64,000 bases of DNA, taken from contig JAJFKO010000063.1 of the NCBI GenBank assembly GCA_021773175.1, positions 36,081 through 100,080 of the forward strand. The letters are read 5' to 3'. Below are positions 1 to 8,057 of this stretch, piece after piece. Source of the DNA: Gammaproteobacteria bacterium (GTDB lineage Bacteria; Pseudomonadota; Gammaproteobacteria; JAJFKO01). The position numbers and the translations under genes are program-made. Numbering within the stretch: position 1 is the stretch's first letter; every line of letters starts with the position of its first letter. The notes under the pieces were generated by a model. It saw only the letters and a list, made by a program, of their open reading frames with translations, was not told the origin of the DNA and made no database searches.

Positions 1-2
1 CA

Positions 3-1979
3 GAACCTGTTGCTGAACCCATTCCTGATTATGATATTCCTGAGGCTAGCGCAGAAGCGGTTGTTGAGTTTTTTAATAACGTATTCGGCAAGATAGCTTT
101 TAAACGTGTATTGTCTCCAGAAAAATTATTTGATGAAGATGCAACAGTTGAAGATGGTATTGTTTCTTCGTCTTTAGAAGATGCTGAAGATATTGCGGAG
201 CATTGGGAATCATTTATACGGTACTGTTTTTCATACATGCAAGGTCGTTCAATAACAGACATTCGTAATGCTTTTCTGAAAGGCAGCGAGTTTTTGCCAA
301 AGCCTGAGAAGTTATTAGATAAAGATTGGTTGATGTCTAAAGGTAAATTACAAGGTTTAATGCTGCAGTGTTTTGGTATGGATAGAATAAAGCGTAGTGA
401 AGATGAACCTGAACAGATACAGGTATATTTTAATTATGGGCGTCTACTGCCAAAATTGTTTCCCCCGCGTATAAAAATCAAGTCTGTTGTTGCTGCCACG
501 GCAGTCCCAAGTGCGACTACTGCTAATGCAAATGGTTCTGAGGGTACTGCTGTTGGCGGTGCTACTGTTGCAAGTACTTCTGCTGAAGGTGTTGTTGCTC
601 CTGAAGGTGCTGCTGTTGCAAGTGCTTCTGCTGAAGCAACCCCAACACAGCTTCAACTATCAGAAAAAGAGTTTTTAGAATATCTGAAAAATATCACTGA
701 GCATGATGTTTTATTTGATGTGGTTAAAGAACCTAAGGGTACAGAGGTATTGGAAGGCGCGGCTGCTGCAGGTTCTGATGCTCAACCAACATATGTCGCC
801 ATACCAATTTTACTTGACTATGAAGAAGCTGTTATAAAACCTCCGCTTTTTAGACTACATATTGATGTTAGTGACAGTATGTTTGATTATAAACAAGCAT
901 TATGTGGGCAAGTTTCTCGATTTTTAGATGATCTACATGCTTATTATTCTGCAGCAGAAGAAAATTTTGACCCTGACTCAGTCGCAGTAGAGTTATTATT
1001 TTTTGGTGGGTTCGTATATGAGCCAATAAAAATGGCGCTAGCAGATTTGTCAAAACTAAAAATGACAGTGGGGTCTCAATCATTTTGTGATGGTGGTACA
1101 GATTTATATGGAGCAGTAGCTGCAACCGTTAAAAGTGTAGTTGATAAGCGCACAACAGAAGAATATCAATTTGTAAATATTTTATTTACAGATGGTAGCG
1201 ATAATCGTGGTCACTCCAAGGATATGATGAGAGAAATAGAACGACTAGAAAAAAGTGCTATTCCTCGACCATCATTTCTCGTTTTTGGTTTTGGTGATGT
1301 AGAGACAGTAACATTAACCCGCATCGCAGGATATTTTGGTAGCTCTTATACAGCATTAACACGTCTTACTGATTTTTCTGATATGTTAAAGGCCCTAGCA
1401 CCTGAAATGCGAACAGCTCGACGAGTTGTTGACTTCTTCACAGCTGTTGCTGGTGAGTCACAGCGACATCAGGTACCTGTTTTTGATGGTATGGGAGTCC
1501 AAGGAGCCAATCTTGCTATCCGTATCCCTGTTGGAGAAGACTTAAATATGCGGTACCTAGGTGGCAACTTACACGGTCGTTTAGTTGCTGCTGGTAAGAT
1601 TCCTGAAGCAAATGCTTGTACTCAAGTTAACATATATGTTGCTGATGCTTTGCGAATATATTCTGATGCTAGAACCAAGGCAGCAACGCGTAAGCTGCAA
1701 TTAACTGAAATAAAATCAAGAGTTCAAGAATTAAGAGATGCGCATAAGCAAGATGGTGTTTTAACAGATTATATCGATGAGGTTTTAGGCGATTTAGAAA
1801 AATGTCTCCGTGAGTTATCTCTGCTAGTTACTAGTCCTCGTCATTCGACAGTGTCATTACATGCGCTTAGAACGAGAAGCGCGGTGATTCCACAAGCTGA
1901 TGTGGCTACTACGCTTGCTACGCTTGTTGAAAATGCTAGTCAGAAAGAAATAAGACGAATAGCAATGCAAAATCAATAA
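3..1979 (+). CDS. von Willebrand factor A domain protein, 5' partial
   Basis: The reading frame is open from the left edge of the window (codons from base 3), so the gene begins upstream; the first in-frame TTG near 111 is not a convincing start. A vWA domain spans about 840-1410. All three MIDAS metal-binding elements are visible: DVSDS at 864-878, the GGTDL threonine loop near 1090-1107, and FTDGS near 1185-1203. Before it lies an Ala/Val/Ser/Thr-rich low-complexity linker (about 490-650) with an imperfect internal repeat built on VAS-S/A-SAE. The C-terminal 200 residues are helical and not recognised. No signal peptide can be judged because the N terminus is missing. vWA domains mediate metal-dependent protein contacts; the partner is unknown, and a cytoplasmic scaffold or a secreted effector are both possible. 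Confidence 0.8.
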   Translation, partial: EPVAEPIPDYDIPEASAEAVVEFFNNVFGKIAFKRVLSPEKLFDEDATVEDGIVSSSLEDAEDIAEHWESFIRYCFSYMQGRSITDIRNAFLKGSEFLPKPEKLLDKDWLMSKGKLQGLMLQCFGMDRIKRSEDEPEQIQVYFNYGRLLPKLFPPRIKIKSVVAATAVPSATTANANGSEGTAVGGATVASTSAEGVVAPEGAAVASASAEATPTQLQLSEKEFLEYLKNITEHDVLFDVVKEPKGTEVLEGAAAAGSDAQPTYVAIPILLDYEEAVIKPPLFRLHIDVSDSMFDYKQALCGQVSRFLDDLHAYYSAAEENFDPDSVAVELLFFGGFVYEPIKMALADLSKLKMTVGSQSFCDGGTDLYGAVAATVKSVVDKRTTEEYQFVNILFTDGSDNRGHSKDMMREIERLEKSAIPRPSFLVFGFGDVETVTLTRIAGYFGSSYTALTRLTDFSDMLKALAPEMRTARRVVDFFTAVAGESQRHQVPVFDGMGVQGANLAIRIPVGEDLNMRYLGGNLHGRLVAAGKIPEANACTQVNIYVADALRIYSDARTKAATRKLQLTEIKSRVQELRDAHKQDGVLTDYIDEVLGDLEKCLRELSLLVTSPRHSTVSLHALRTRSAVIPQADVATTLATLVENASQKEIRRIAMQNQ

Positions 1980-2009
1980 CAATTTGTTAGTAAAGTCATC
2001 TGAAGTTAA

Positions 2010-2459
2010 CTAAAAATTAACTTCGGGTGGCTCGCCGGGATCAACACTAAGACCTAGATGCCGATCTTCAAGTGGCATGCCATAAGTAATATGATTATTA
2101 ACAGTATGACATAAGGTCTGTTCTTCTAGTGTCATCGTATTAAATGAAATCGTATTGCATTTCGTTTGTAATTCAAGAATCCGCTTATGCCGCATCTCAA
2201 GATATGTGTGTGCTCGACGTTCTTCAACAATATTTGTAACGAGAGGTTTCTCATTTGGATTCGGTGGATAGATGATCTCACTACGTAATACATCTTGTTG
2301 TTGTTGACGTTGTTGTTCTAGCCAATCTGGACTTTGTTGAAATTGAAATGGACCGATGCCGATTTGATCTTGTGCGATGACGGGCTTAGCCATAAAAAAT
2401 ATAAATGATAGAAATAATATAATAGTTAAAGCGCTGAAGGTGTTAATAATTTTTATCAT
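2010..2459 (-). CDS. secreted hypothetical protein, 149 aa
   Basis: The protein has a clear signal peptide: a short basic start (MIKI), a hydrophobic stretch of about 20 residues and a probable cleavage after AKPVIA at residue 29. The mature part is small, polar and Gln-rich (WLEQQRQQQQ near residue 47), with two cysteines about 17 residues apart (TKCNT and QTLCHT) that could form a periplasmic disulfide. I do not recognise a family. It is transcribed towards the vWA gene and divergently from cfa, so it appears to be a single-gene unit. It is probably periplasmic or exported. Confidence 0.6.
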   Translation of the reverse strand: MIKIINTFSALTIILFLSFIFFMAKPVIAQDQIGIGPFQFQQSPDWLEQQRQQQQDVLRSEIIYPPNPNEKPLVTNIVEERRAHTYLEMRHKRILELQTKCNTISFNTMTLEEQTLCHTVNNHITYGMPLEDRHLGLSVDPGEPPEVNF

Positions 2460-2614
2460 GACTAAAAATTCTCTAAAATTGATTCATTATATTTCTATTG
2501 TAGTTCATTTTCAGCATTTGAGATGACAGAATGACTCTAATACGTTATTCTCGCCAACAATGCTAAAAGAACGCTAAGTAGCCGTTTTTAATAAGAATAA
2601 TACGGGAGCGCCGA

Positions 2615-3757
2615 GTGATTAAGAAAACCGCCAATAGTATTGCCGCGAAATTATTATCGCAAGCAGGGATAGTCATTAATGGTCCCAACCCATGGGATAT
2701 TCAAGTACATAATGACGATGCTTTTTCGCGTGTATTGCGCAAAGGTTCTTTAGGCTTAGGTGAATCCTATATGGAAGGTTGGTGGGATTGTGAAAGTATT
2801 GATAGTTTACTATTTCGATTGTTGCGCGCTAATCTTGATATTGCTGTAGAAGAATATTTGAATCCTGTTTTCTATTTTCTGGCTTATCATGTTCACGATT
2901 TAGCATCTTTATTTTATAACTTACAAAATAAAGCGCGCTCGAAAATTGTGGGCTATAAACACTATGATTTAGGTAATGAGTTATTCACCCGCATGTTAGA
3001 TCCTACTATGTGTTACTCCTGTGCTTACTGGAAGGGTGGTGATACTTTAGAAGATGCACAATTAGCAAAACTCGCTTTAGTTTGTGGCAAACTGCAACTA
3101 CAACCTGGAATGCGCATTTTGGATATTGGTTGTGGCTGGGGAAGCTTCGCGCATTATGCTGCAAAGCATCATGGTGTTTCTGTTGTTGGCGTGACAATTT
3201 CTAAAGAGCAGAAGAAACTTGCTGAAGAGCGTTGTGCTGGTTTGCCTGTTGAAATTCGTTTGCAAGATTACCGTGATATAGATGAAAAATTTGATTGTAT
3301 TGTATCAATAGGTATGTTTGAGCATGTCGGTTCGAAAAATTATCGAACTTATATGGAAACGGTTAGTCGCTGTTTAGATGATGATGGTTTATTCCTATTG
3401 CATACTATCGGAGGCAACTCTGCGAGAAAAGCCAGCGATCCTTGGATTAATAAATATATTTTTCCAAACGGATTAATTCCTTCTGTTGACCAAATTGCTA
3501 AAGCTTATCAAGGTTTACTTTACATGGAAGATTGGCATAACTTTGGTGCTGATTATGATAAAACCTTAATGGCTTGGTATGATAATTTCAATGCGCACTG
3601 GGATGAACTGAAAGAATTATATGATGAACGTTTTCGGCGTATGTGGCATTTCTACTTGCTGAGTTGTGCTGGAGCATTCCGGGCTCGGGACTTACAGTTA
3701 TGGCAAGTCGTATTATCCAAGCGCGGCATTGTTAATGGTTATCGTTCTATTCGCTAG
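2615..3757 (+). CDS. cfa: cyclopropane-fatty-acyl-phospholipid synthase
   Basis: This enzyme transfers a methylene from S-adenosylmethionine to double bonds of unsaturated phospholipid acyl chains at the inner membrane face. The length (380 aa) is typical for the family. The sequence shows the characteristic HYDLGNELF segment followed by MCYSCAYW (about residues 117-141), the SAM-binding glycine motif ILDIGCGWGSFA near residue 168, and the family's C-terminal region. The start is GTG at 2615, supported by GGGAG about 7 bases upstream. It stands alone between divergent and convergent neighbours. The product could modify the unsaturated acyl chains made by the desaturase encoded near 54 kb. Confidence 0.93.
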   Translation: MIKKTANSIAAKLLSQAGIVINGPNPWDIQVHNDDAFSRVLRKGSLGLGESYMEGWWDCESIDSLLFRLLRANLDIAVEEYLNPVFYFLAYHVHDLASLFYNLQNKARSKIVGYKHYDLGNELFTRMLDPTMCYSCAYWKGGDTLEDAQLAKLALVCGKLQLQPGMRILDIGCGWGSFAHYAAKHHGVSVVGVTISKEQKKLAEERCAGLPVEIRLQDYRDIDEKFDCIVSIGMFEHVGSKNYRTYMETVSRCLDDDGLFLLHTIGGNSARKASDPWINKYIFPNGLIPSVDQIAKAYQGLLYMEDWHNFGADYDKTLMAWYDNFNAHWDELKELYDERFRRMWHFYLLSCAGAFRARDLQLWQVVLSKRGIVNGYRSIR

Positions 3758-3857
3758 TGTTCAATTGACCCACAAAATAACGTCGCAATCACCAGAAAAA
3801 ATAGGCTCATTATCTATTTCGTGGTGAAGTTGGCTATAGTTTATAGTGAGCTCTGGC

Positions 3858-3980
3858 TCAAGAACTATTCTTATCAGCCTTGTAGTGATCTTCTACTTCA
3901 CGTAGTTCAAACCACATCGCGTTAAGAATGGCAAATGAACATGCTAAGCCTAAACCTAATATCCAAGAAAAATACCACAT
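3858..3980 (-). CDS. cydX: cytochrome bd oxidase small subunit CydX
   Basis: This 40-residue membrane protein starts MWYFSWILGLGLACSF, matching the CydX/YbgT family signature (MWYF.WILG...ACSF) with one N-terminal transmembrane helix and a charged C-terminal tail. CydX stabilises the CydAB haem site. Its start lies 12 bases after the cydB stop, and its Shine-Dalgarno (AGGAG) overlaps that stop codon, so it is translationally linked as the last gene of the uspA-cydABX operon. It is short enough to be missed by length-filtered gene finding. Confidence 0.9.
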   Translation of the reverse strand: MWYFSWILGLGLACSFAILNAMWFELREVEDHYKADKNSS

Positions 3981-3992
3981 AGTTCTCTACTC

Positions 3993-5129
3993 CTAATAAG
4001 ATGCTTTATTTTCAGTAATGCTTTGTGTTGTAACTTTACCACGCATAACACGATATACCCACGAGGTATAAGCTAAAATTATAGGGATAAAGATACAAGC
4101 AGCAATCAACATAATGAATAGTGTTGTTCGACTTGAAGAGGCGTCCCAAATAACTAAGCTTTGATTTGGATTAGTGCTTGATGGAAACAAGAATGGAAAC
4201 ATGCTTACACCAAATGTTGTTACAATACCTGCTAGGCTTAAGCTACTGCAGCAAAATGCAAATCGGCCTTTACCTAGTTTCGCGGTAATTATTGCTAACA
4301 ATGCCCCTGCAAAACCGAATATTGGTGCTAACATCATCCAGTCATATTTCTTGTAATTATCTAACCAAGCGCCAACTTGTATCGTTACAACTTTATGTAA
4401 CGGATTAGATGGACCAGCAAAAGCAGTGAAATGCTGTAATTCAAAACCTTTGATGCCATAGGCAATCCAATAACCACCAACTGCAAACAATACAATAACG
4501 ATTAAACCTGCAATGCGCGCTGCGGTAATAGCACGGCTGCGAACAGGGTCTTCGGTTTTTACTGATAAATAAAAACCACCTTGCATAGCAAACATCGCGA
4601 CACTGACAACACCACAGAGTAAAGCAAATGGACTAAATAAATCAAAGAAACTACCGGTGTAAAAAGAACGTAAACTTTCATTAAAATGAAATGGTGCGCC
4701 TTGCAGAATATTACCAATAGCGACACCAAACACTAGAGCTGGAACTAAACCACCAATAAAGTGGCCACAATCCCAAGCGCGGCGCCAAATAGGGCTGTCG
4801 ACTTTACTGCGGTATTTAAAGGAGACGGGTCTTAGTATCAGAGCAGCTAAGACCAGTAGCATTGCCAAGTAAAACCCAGAAAAAGAAACGGCATATAAAT
4901 ATGGCCATGCAGCAAAAACCGCACCACCTGCTAAAATAAACCAAACTTGGTTACCTTCCCACACCGGACCGACAGTATTAATTGCTATACGTCTTTCATT
5001 ATTGGTTCGAGTGATAAAAGGCAAGAGAATTCCCATACCCATATCAAAACCTTCCGTTACAGCGAAACCAATTAAAATAATTCCGAGTAATAACCACCAT
5101 ATAAGGCGTAATGTTGCATAATCAGGCAT
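3993..5129 (-). CDS. cydB: cytochrome bd ubiquinol oxidase subunit II
   Basis: This is the second large subunit of the high-affinity cytochrome bd oxidase, an inner-membrane quinol oxidase that reduces oxygen to water. It has 378 aa, equal to the usual CydB length, with about eight to nine predicted hydrophobic helices. The N terminus (LRLIWWLLLGIILIGFAVTEGFDMGMGILLPF) and the adjacent NTVGPVWEGNQVWF block are the conserved CydB signature. It begins two bases after the cydA stop, indicating tight coupling, and is followed by cydX. Confidence 0.96.
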   Translation of the reverse strand: MPDYATLRLIWWLLLGIILIGFAVTEGFDMGMGILLPFITRTNNERRIAINTVGPVWEGNQVWFILAGGAVFAAWPYLYAVSFSGFYLAMLLVLAALILRPVSFKYRSKVDSPIWRRAWDCGHFIGGLVPALVFGVAIGNILQGAPFHFNESLRSFYTGSFFDLFSPFALLCGVVSVAMFAMQGGFYLSVKTEDPVRSRAITAARIAGLIVIVLFAVGGYWIAYGIKGFELQHFTAFAGPSNPLHKVVTIQVGAWLDNYKKYDWMMLAPIFGFAGALLAIITAKLGKGRFAFCCSSLSLAGIVTTFGVSMFPFLFPSSTNPNQSLVIWDASSSRTTLFIMLIAACIFIPIILAYTSWVYRVMRGKVTTQSITENKASY

Positions 5130-5131
5130 GT

Positions 5132-6688
5132 CTATCTTCCTTCGTGATTTAATTCTAGTTTTGTTTCAGGGCTAATACTTGGGCCAATCTTGACGTATTT
5201 GACCATTAAGAACATTTCGACAATGGCAAGGACAGTGTAAAACAAAATGAATCCGCCCAATGAAATAAATAACTCTGTTGGGTTTGTTGATGAGGTACCA
5301 AGGAAGGTTGGCAATACACCATCAATAATCCAAGGTTGACGACCATATTCAGCAACAACCCAACCAAGCTCTATGGCAATCCAAGGTAATGGCAGGCTAA
5401 ACAATGCAGCATATAAGAACCATTTCTTATCAAATTTGCGCAATGATGTCAGCAGAAATGCAGTTGTAAATAATAGAATAAAGAAAAAACCACATGCCAC
5501 CATGATTCTAAATGCCCAGAATAAAACTGGTACATTAGGAATGGTTGAGTTGGCTGCAGCATTAATTTGAGCGGTATTCGCTGTTAATGGGTCTTTGGTG
5601 TAGCGTTTTAGGAGTAACGCATAACCTAAATTCATTTGATGGCGTCGCAATTCAGCTTGTGCAGCTTTGTCATTCGCATTTTTCTCTAAAATCTTTAATG
5701 CAGAATACGCTTTTAAACCATCTCGAATTCGTCCTTTTGCTTCAGTAACCAAGTTATCAATACCTGGTAGAGGTGTATTAAAAGAACGCGTAGCAATAAG
5801 TCCTAACATATAAGGAATATGAACCGCATAAAGTGTTTTATGTTGTTTCATGTCTGGAATACCAAATAAAGTAAATGATGCGGGTGCTTTTTCGGTATGC
5901 CACATTGATTCCATCGCAGCAATTTTCATGTGTTGGTTAACACCGGTTAAATAACCACTTTCATCACCAAGGACTACAACAGATAGTGCTGCCGCTAAAC
6001 CAAAAGATGCTGCTATGACCATGGAACGTTTAGCGAGTTCTTGATGGCGATTTCGAATTAAGAAGTAAGCGCTAATAGCAAGCACAAAGACGGCACCCGT
6101 TATATAACCGGCACTAATAGTATGTACAAATTTAGCTTGCGCAACGGGATTGAAAATAACATCGGCAAAATTTTTCACTTCCATGCGCATAGTGTGGAAA
6201 TTAAAATAAGCACCTACGGGATGTTGCATCCAACCATTTGCAATTAAAATCCACATCGCAGAGAAATTGGTACCTAATGCGAGTAACCACGTTACTGTTA
6301 GATGACCAACTCTTGAGAGGCGATCCCAACCAAAAAAGAATAAGCCAACAAACGTCGCCTCTAAGAAGAATGCCATAAGGCCTTCAATTGCTAAGGGTGC
6401 GCCAAAAATATCTCCAACATAACGCGAGAAATAAGCCCAATTCGTTCCAAATTGGAATTCCATGGTAATGCCTGTGGCAACACCCATGGCAAAGTTAATA
6501 CCGAGTAAGATCCCCCAGAATTTCGTCATATCTCGCCATATGGTTTTCTTCGTCATAACATAAACGGATTCCATAATGGCAAGCATGACAGTTAAGCCTA
6601 AGGTTAACGGTACAAATAAAAAATGATATAGCGCCGTTAATGCAAATTGTAGTCGTGATAGGAACACAACTTCATGAATGGGGATCAT
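5132..6688 (-). CDS. cydA: cytochrome bd ubiquinol oxidase subunit I
   Basis: CydA binds haems b558, b595 and d and carries the quinol oxidation (Q) loop. The 518-aa length and the extended region around residues 310-370 fit the long-Q-loop subfamily. Visible landmarks include the N-terminal LSRLQFALTALYHFLFVPLTLGL helix with the expected haem-ligand His (residue 22) and the conserved GRQPW motif near residue 440. A GAGG ribosome binding site precedes the start. The uspA stop is only 38 bases upstream, so cydA is probably the second gene of the uspA-cydABX transcript, which carries an FNR site. Confidence 0.97.
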   Translation of the reverse strand: MIPIHEVVFLSRLQFALTALYHFLFVPLTLGLTVMLAIMESVYVMTKKTIWRDMTKFWGILLGINFAMGVATGITMEFQFGTNWAYFSRYVGDIFGAPLAIEGLMAFFLEATFVGLFFFGWDRLSRVGHLTVTWLLALGTNFSAMWILIANGWMQHPVGAYFNFHTMRMEVKNFADVIFNPVAQAKFVHTISAGYITGAVFVLAISAYFLIRNRHQELAKRSMVIAASFGLAAALSVVVLGDESGYLTGVNQHMKIAAMESMWHTEKAPASFTLFGIPDMKQHKTLYAVHIPYMLGLIATRSFNTPLPGIDNLVTEAKGRIRDGLKAYSALKILEKNANDKAAQAELRRHQMNLGYALLLKRYTKDPLTANTAQINAAANSTIPNVPVLFWAFRIMVACGFFFILLFTTAFLLTSLRKFDKKWFLYAALFSLPLPWIAIELGWVVAEYGRQPWIIDGVLPTFLGTSSTNPTELFISLGGFILFYTVLAIVEMFLMVKYVKIGPSISPETKLELNHEGR

Positions 6689-6726
6689 AATTTTTAGCCT
6701 CTACTTTAGATTATATAAATCTTTAA

Positions 6727-7152
6727 TTATTTAAAACGTAAAATTAAAACATCACAATGTGCTGCGTGAGAAACGCCATCAGCCGTTGATCCTAACAAGG
6801 TCGCTAATGGATTATGTTTGTGGCTGCCAACAATAATTAAATCAGTTTTGAGTTCATCTGCAGATTTAACAATTTCATTTTTTGCTGGGCCAACTTTTAG
6901 AATTAAATTCTTCGCATCAATTTTTAATTCTTCACCTAATTTACTCAACGCTATGTCGGCATCGTCCATTTGTTTTTTCTCTAATGAGAATGTATCGATG
7001 TAGCTGTAAGCGTAAATAGGTAAAGGTTCAATAACATGAATAATAGTTAAGCTAGCTTGAAATGCGTTAGCAATGGTCTGAGCTTGCTTGGCACTATCAA
7101 AGGCTTCTTCTGCCAAGTCTGTTGCATACAATACATGTTGATATTTCGACAT
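6727..7152 (-). CDS. universal stress protein, UspA family
   Basis: This is a single-domain Usp protein of 141 aa starting MSKYQHVLYATDL. The start is chosen at 7152 because AGGAGAG lies about 9 bases upstream; a longer in-frame extension to 7302 would have no such signal and would run through the promoter. The C-terminal part (IIVGSHKHNPLATLLGSTADGVSHAAHCDVLIL) resembles the nucleotide-binding loop and final strand of ATP-binding Usp proteins, although the first glycine pair is incomplete. It is first in an operon with cydABX, which suggests a role in oxygen limitation or respiratory stress. Confidence 0.9.
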   Translation of the reverse strand: MSKYQHVLYATDLAEEAFDSAKQAQTIANAFQASLTIIHVIEPLPIYAYSYIDTFSLEKKQMDDADIALSKLGEELKIDAKNLILKVGPAKNEIVKSADELKTDLIIVGSHKHNPLATLLGSTADGVSHAAHCDVLILRFK

Positions 7153-7182
7153 AAGACTATCTCTCCTGTTTAAAGTTTTGCT

Positions 7183-7223
7183 ATTATATGAGTTAAGTGC
7201 TGTAAAACATTGATATGGATCAA
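7183..7223 (-). promoter_or_regulatory. FNR-type binding site and sigma-70 -10 box of uspA-cydABX
   Basis: A perfect FNR box, TTGAT-ATGG-ATCAA, lies at 7210-7223. On the minus strand it is followed by a consensus -10 hexamer TATAAT at 7188-7183. A start site about 7 bases past the -10 would place the box centre near position -41, the classical class II activator position where FNR replaces a -35 element. The site is between the divergent fnr and uspA genes, so FNR made next door could activate uspA-cydABX under low oxygen and might also influence its own gene. The match is seen directly; binding is inferred. Confidence 0.85.
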
Positions 7224-7319
7224 GCATTCGTTTAAAAGACCTTGTGCAAGTCCTCTTAATGCAGAAGGCAATAACACTATAGTTTTGAAGAAAAAGCAAC
7301 ACTAGGAAGCCATGGCGTA

Positions 7320-8033
7320 ATGCTAGAATATAAAAAATTTAAAGCCAACTGTATGAACTGTTCAATTGCAGAGCTATGCTTGCCTGTGGCGTTGTCCGAT
7401 TCAGAATTAAGTCAGTTAGATAAAATCATTAAAAAGCGTCGTATTATTCATAAAGGTGAAGAATTATTCTATCAAGATGGAAAGTTTATGGCTCTTTATG
7501 CTATTCGTTCAGGATCGTTCAAAACATATATATTAAATCAAGATAGCCAAGAACAAATCACCAGCTTTCATTTACCTGGAGAATTACTAGGTTTTGATGC
7601 TATTAGTAAAGAAAAGCATTTGGTTACTGCTAAAGCTTTAGAAACAAGCTCTGTTTGTGAAGTACCATTTACAGAACTATTAACCTTGGCCGCGCAGCTA
7701 CCAAAGCTGCAAACACAATTATTTCGCTTAATGAGCCGAGAAATGGATAATGAAATGAAATTGCAAATTAATGCCAGCGCTGAGCAACGATTAGCAGTTT
7801 TTTTACAGAATATTTCATCACGCTATAAACAACGAGGTTTGTCTTCAAGTAAATTCATTCTAACGATGACGCGCCAAGATATTGCTAATTATTTAGGTTT
7901 AGCCACTGAAACGGTGAGTCGACTTTTCAAAGCGATGCAAGGTAAAGGGGTTATCCAGGTTGAGCGTCGCGAAATTAGTATTCTAGATTTTGACAAATTA
8001 CAGATAGCAACATGCCAGCATAAGGCAATGTAG
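7320..8033 (+). CDS. fnr: FNR-type oxygen-sensing transcription regulator
   Basis: This is a 237-aa CRP/FNR family activator. N-terminal cysteines C11, C14 and C20 and central C113 provide the four [4Fe-4S] ligands that make FNR an oxygen sensor. The cyclic-nucleotide-like sensor domain (LYAIRSGSFKTY, FHLPGELLGFDAI) and the C-terminal helix-turn-helix TRQDIANYLGLATETVSRLF follow in the usual order; the ETVSR recognition helix suits TTGAT half sites. AGGAAG precedes the ATG by about 10 bases. It is divergent from uspA-cydABX and followed by the copper ATPase gene. Confidence 0.95.
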   Translation: MLEYKKFKANCMNCSIAELCLPVALSDSELSQLDKIIKKRRIIHKGEELFYQDGKFMALYAIRSGSFKTYILNQDSQEQITSFHLPGELLGFDAISKEKHLVTAKALETSSVCEVPFTELLTLAAQLPKLQTQLFRLMSREMDNEMKLQINASAEQRLAVFLQNISSRYKQRGLSSSKFILTMTRQDIANYLGLATETVSRLFKAMQGKGVIQVERREISILDFDKLQIATCQHKAM

Positions 8034-8057
8034 CATTAATAAAATAAAGGAAGAGTG

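Noticed and set aside
444..678. Overlapping ORFs on both strands in the vWA linker
   Set aside because: They are shadows of the Ala/Val/Ser-rich repeat in the real frame.
2002..2024. GAAGTTAA/TTAACTTC hairpin between the vWA gene and the secreted protein gene
   Set aside because: The stem is AT-rich, overlaps the end of the minus-strand gene and has no U-tract on either strand; not called a terminator.
7153..7302. N-terminal extension of the universal stress protein to 7302
   Set aside because: It would translate through the FNR box and -10 promoter and lacks a ribosome binding site; the family start MSKYQH has a strong one.
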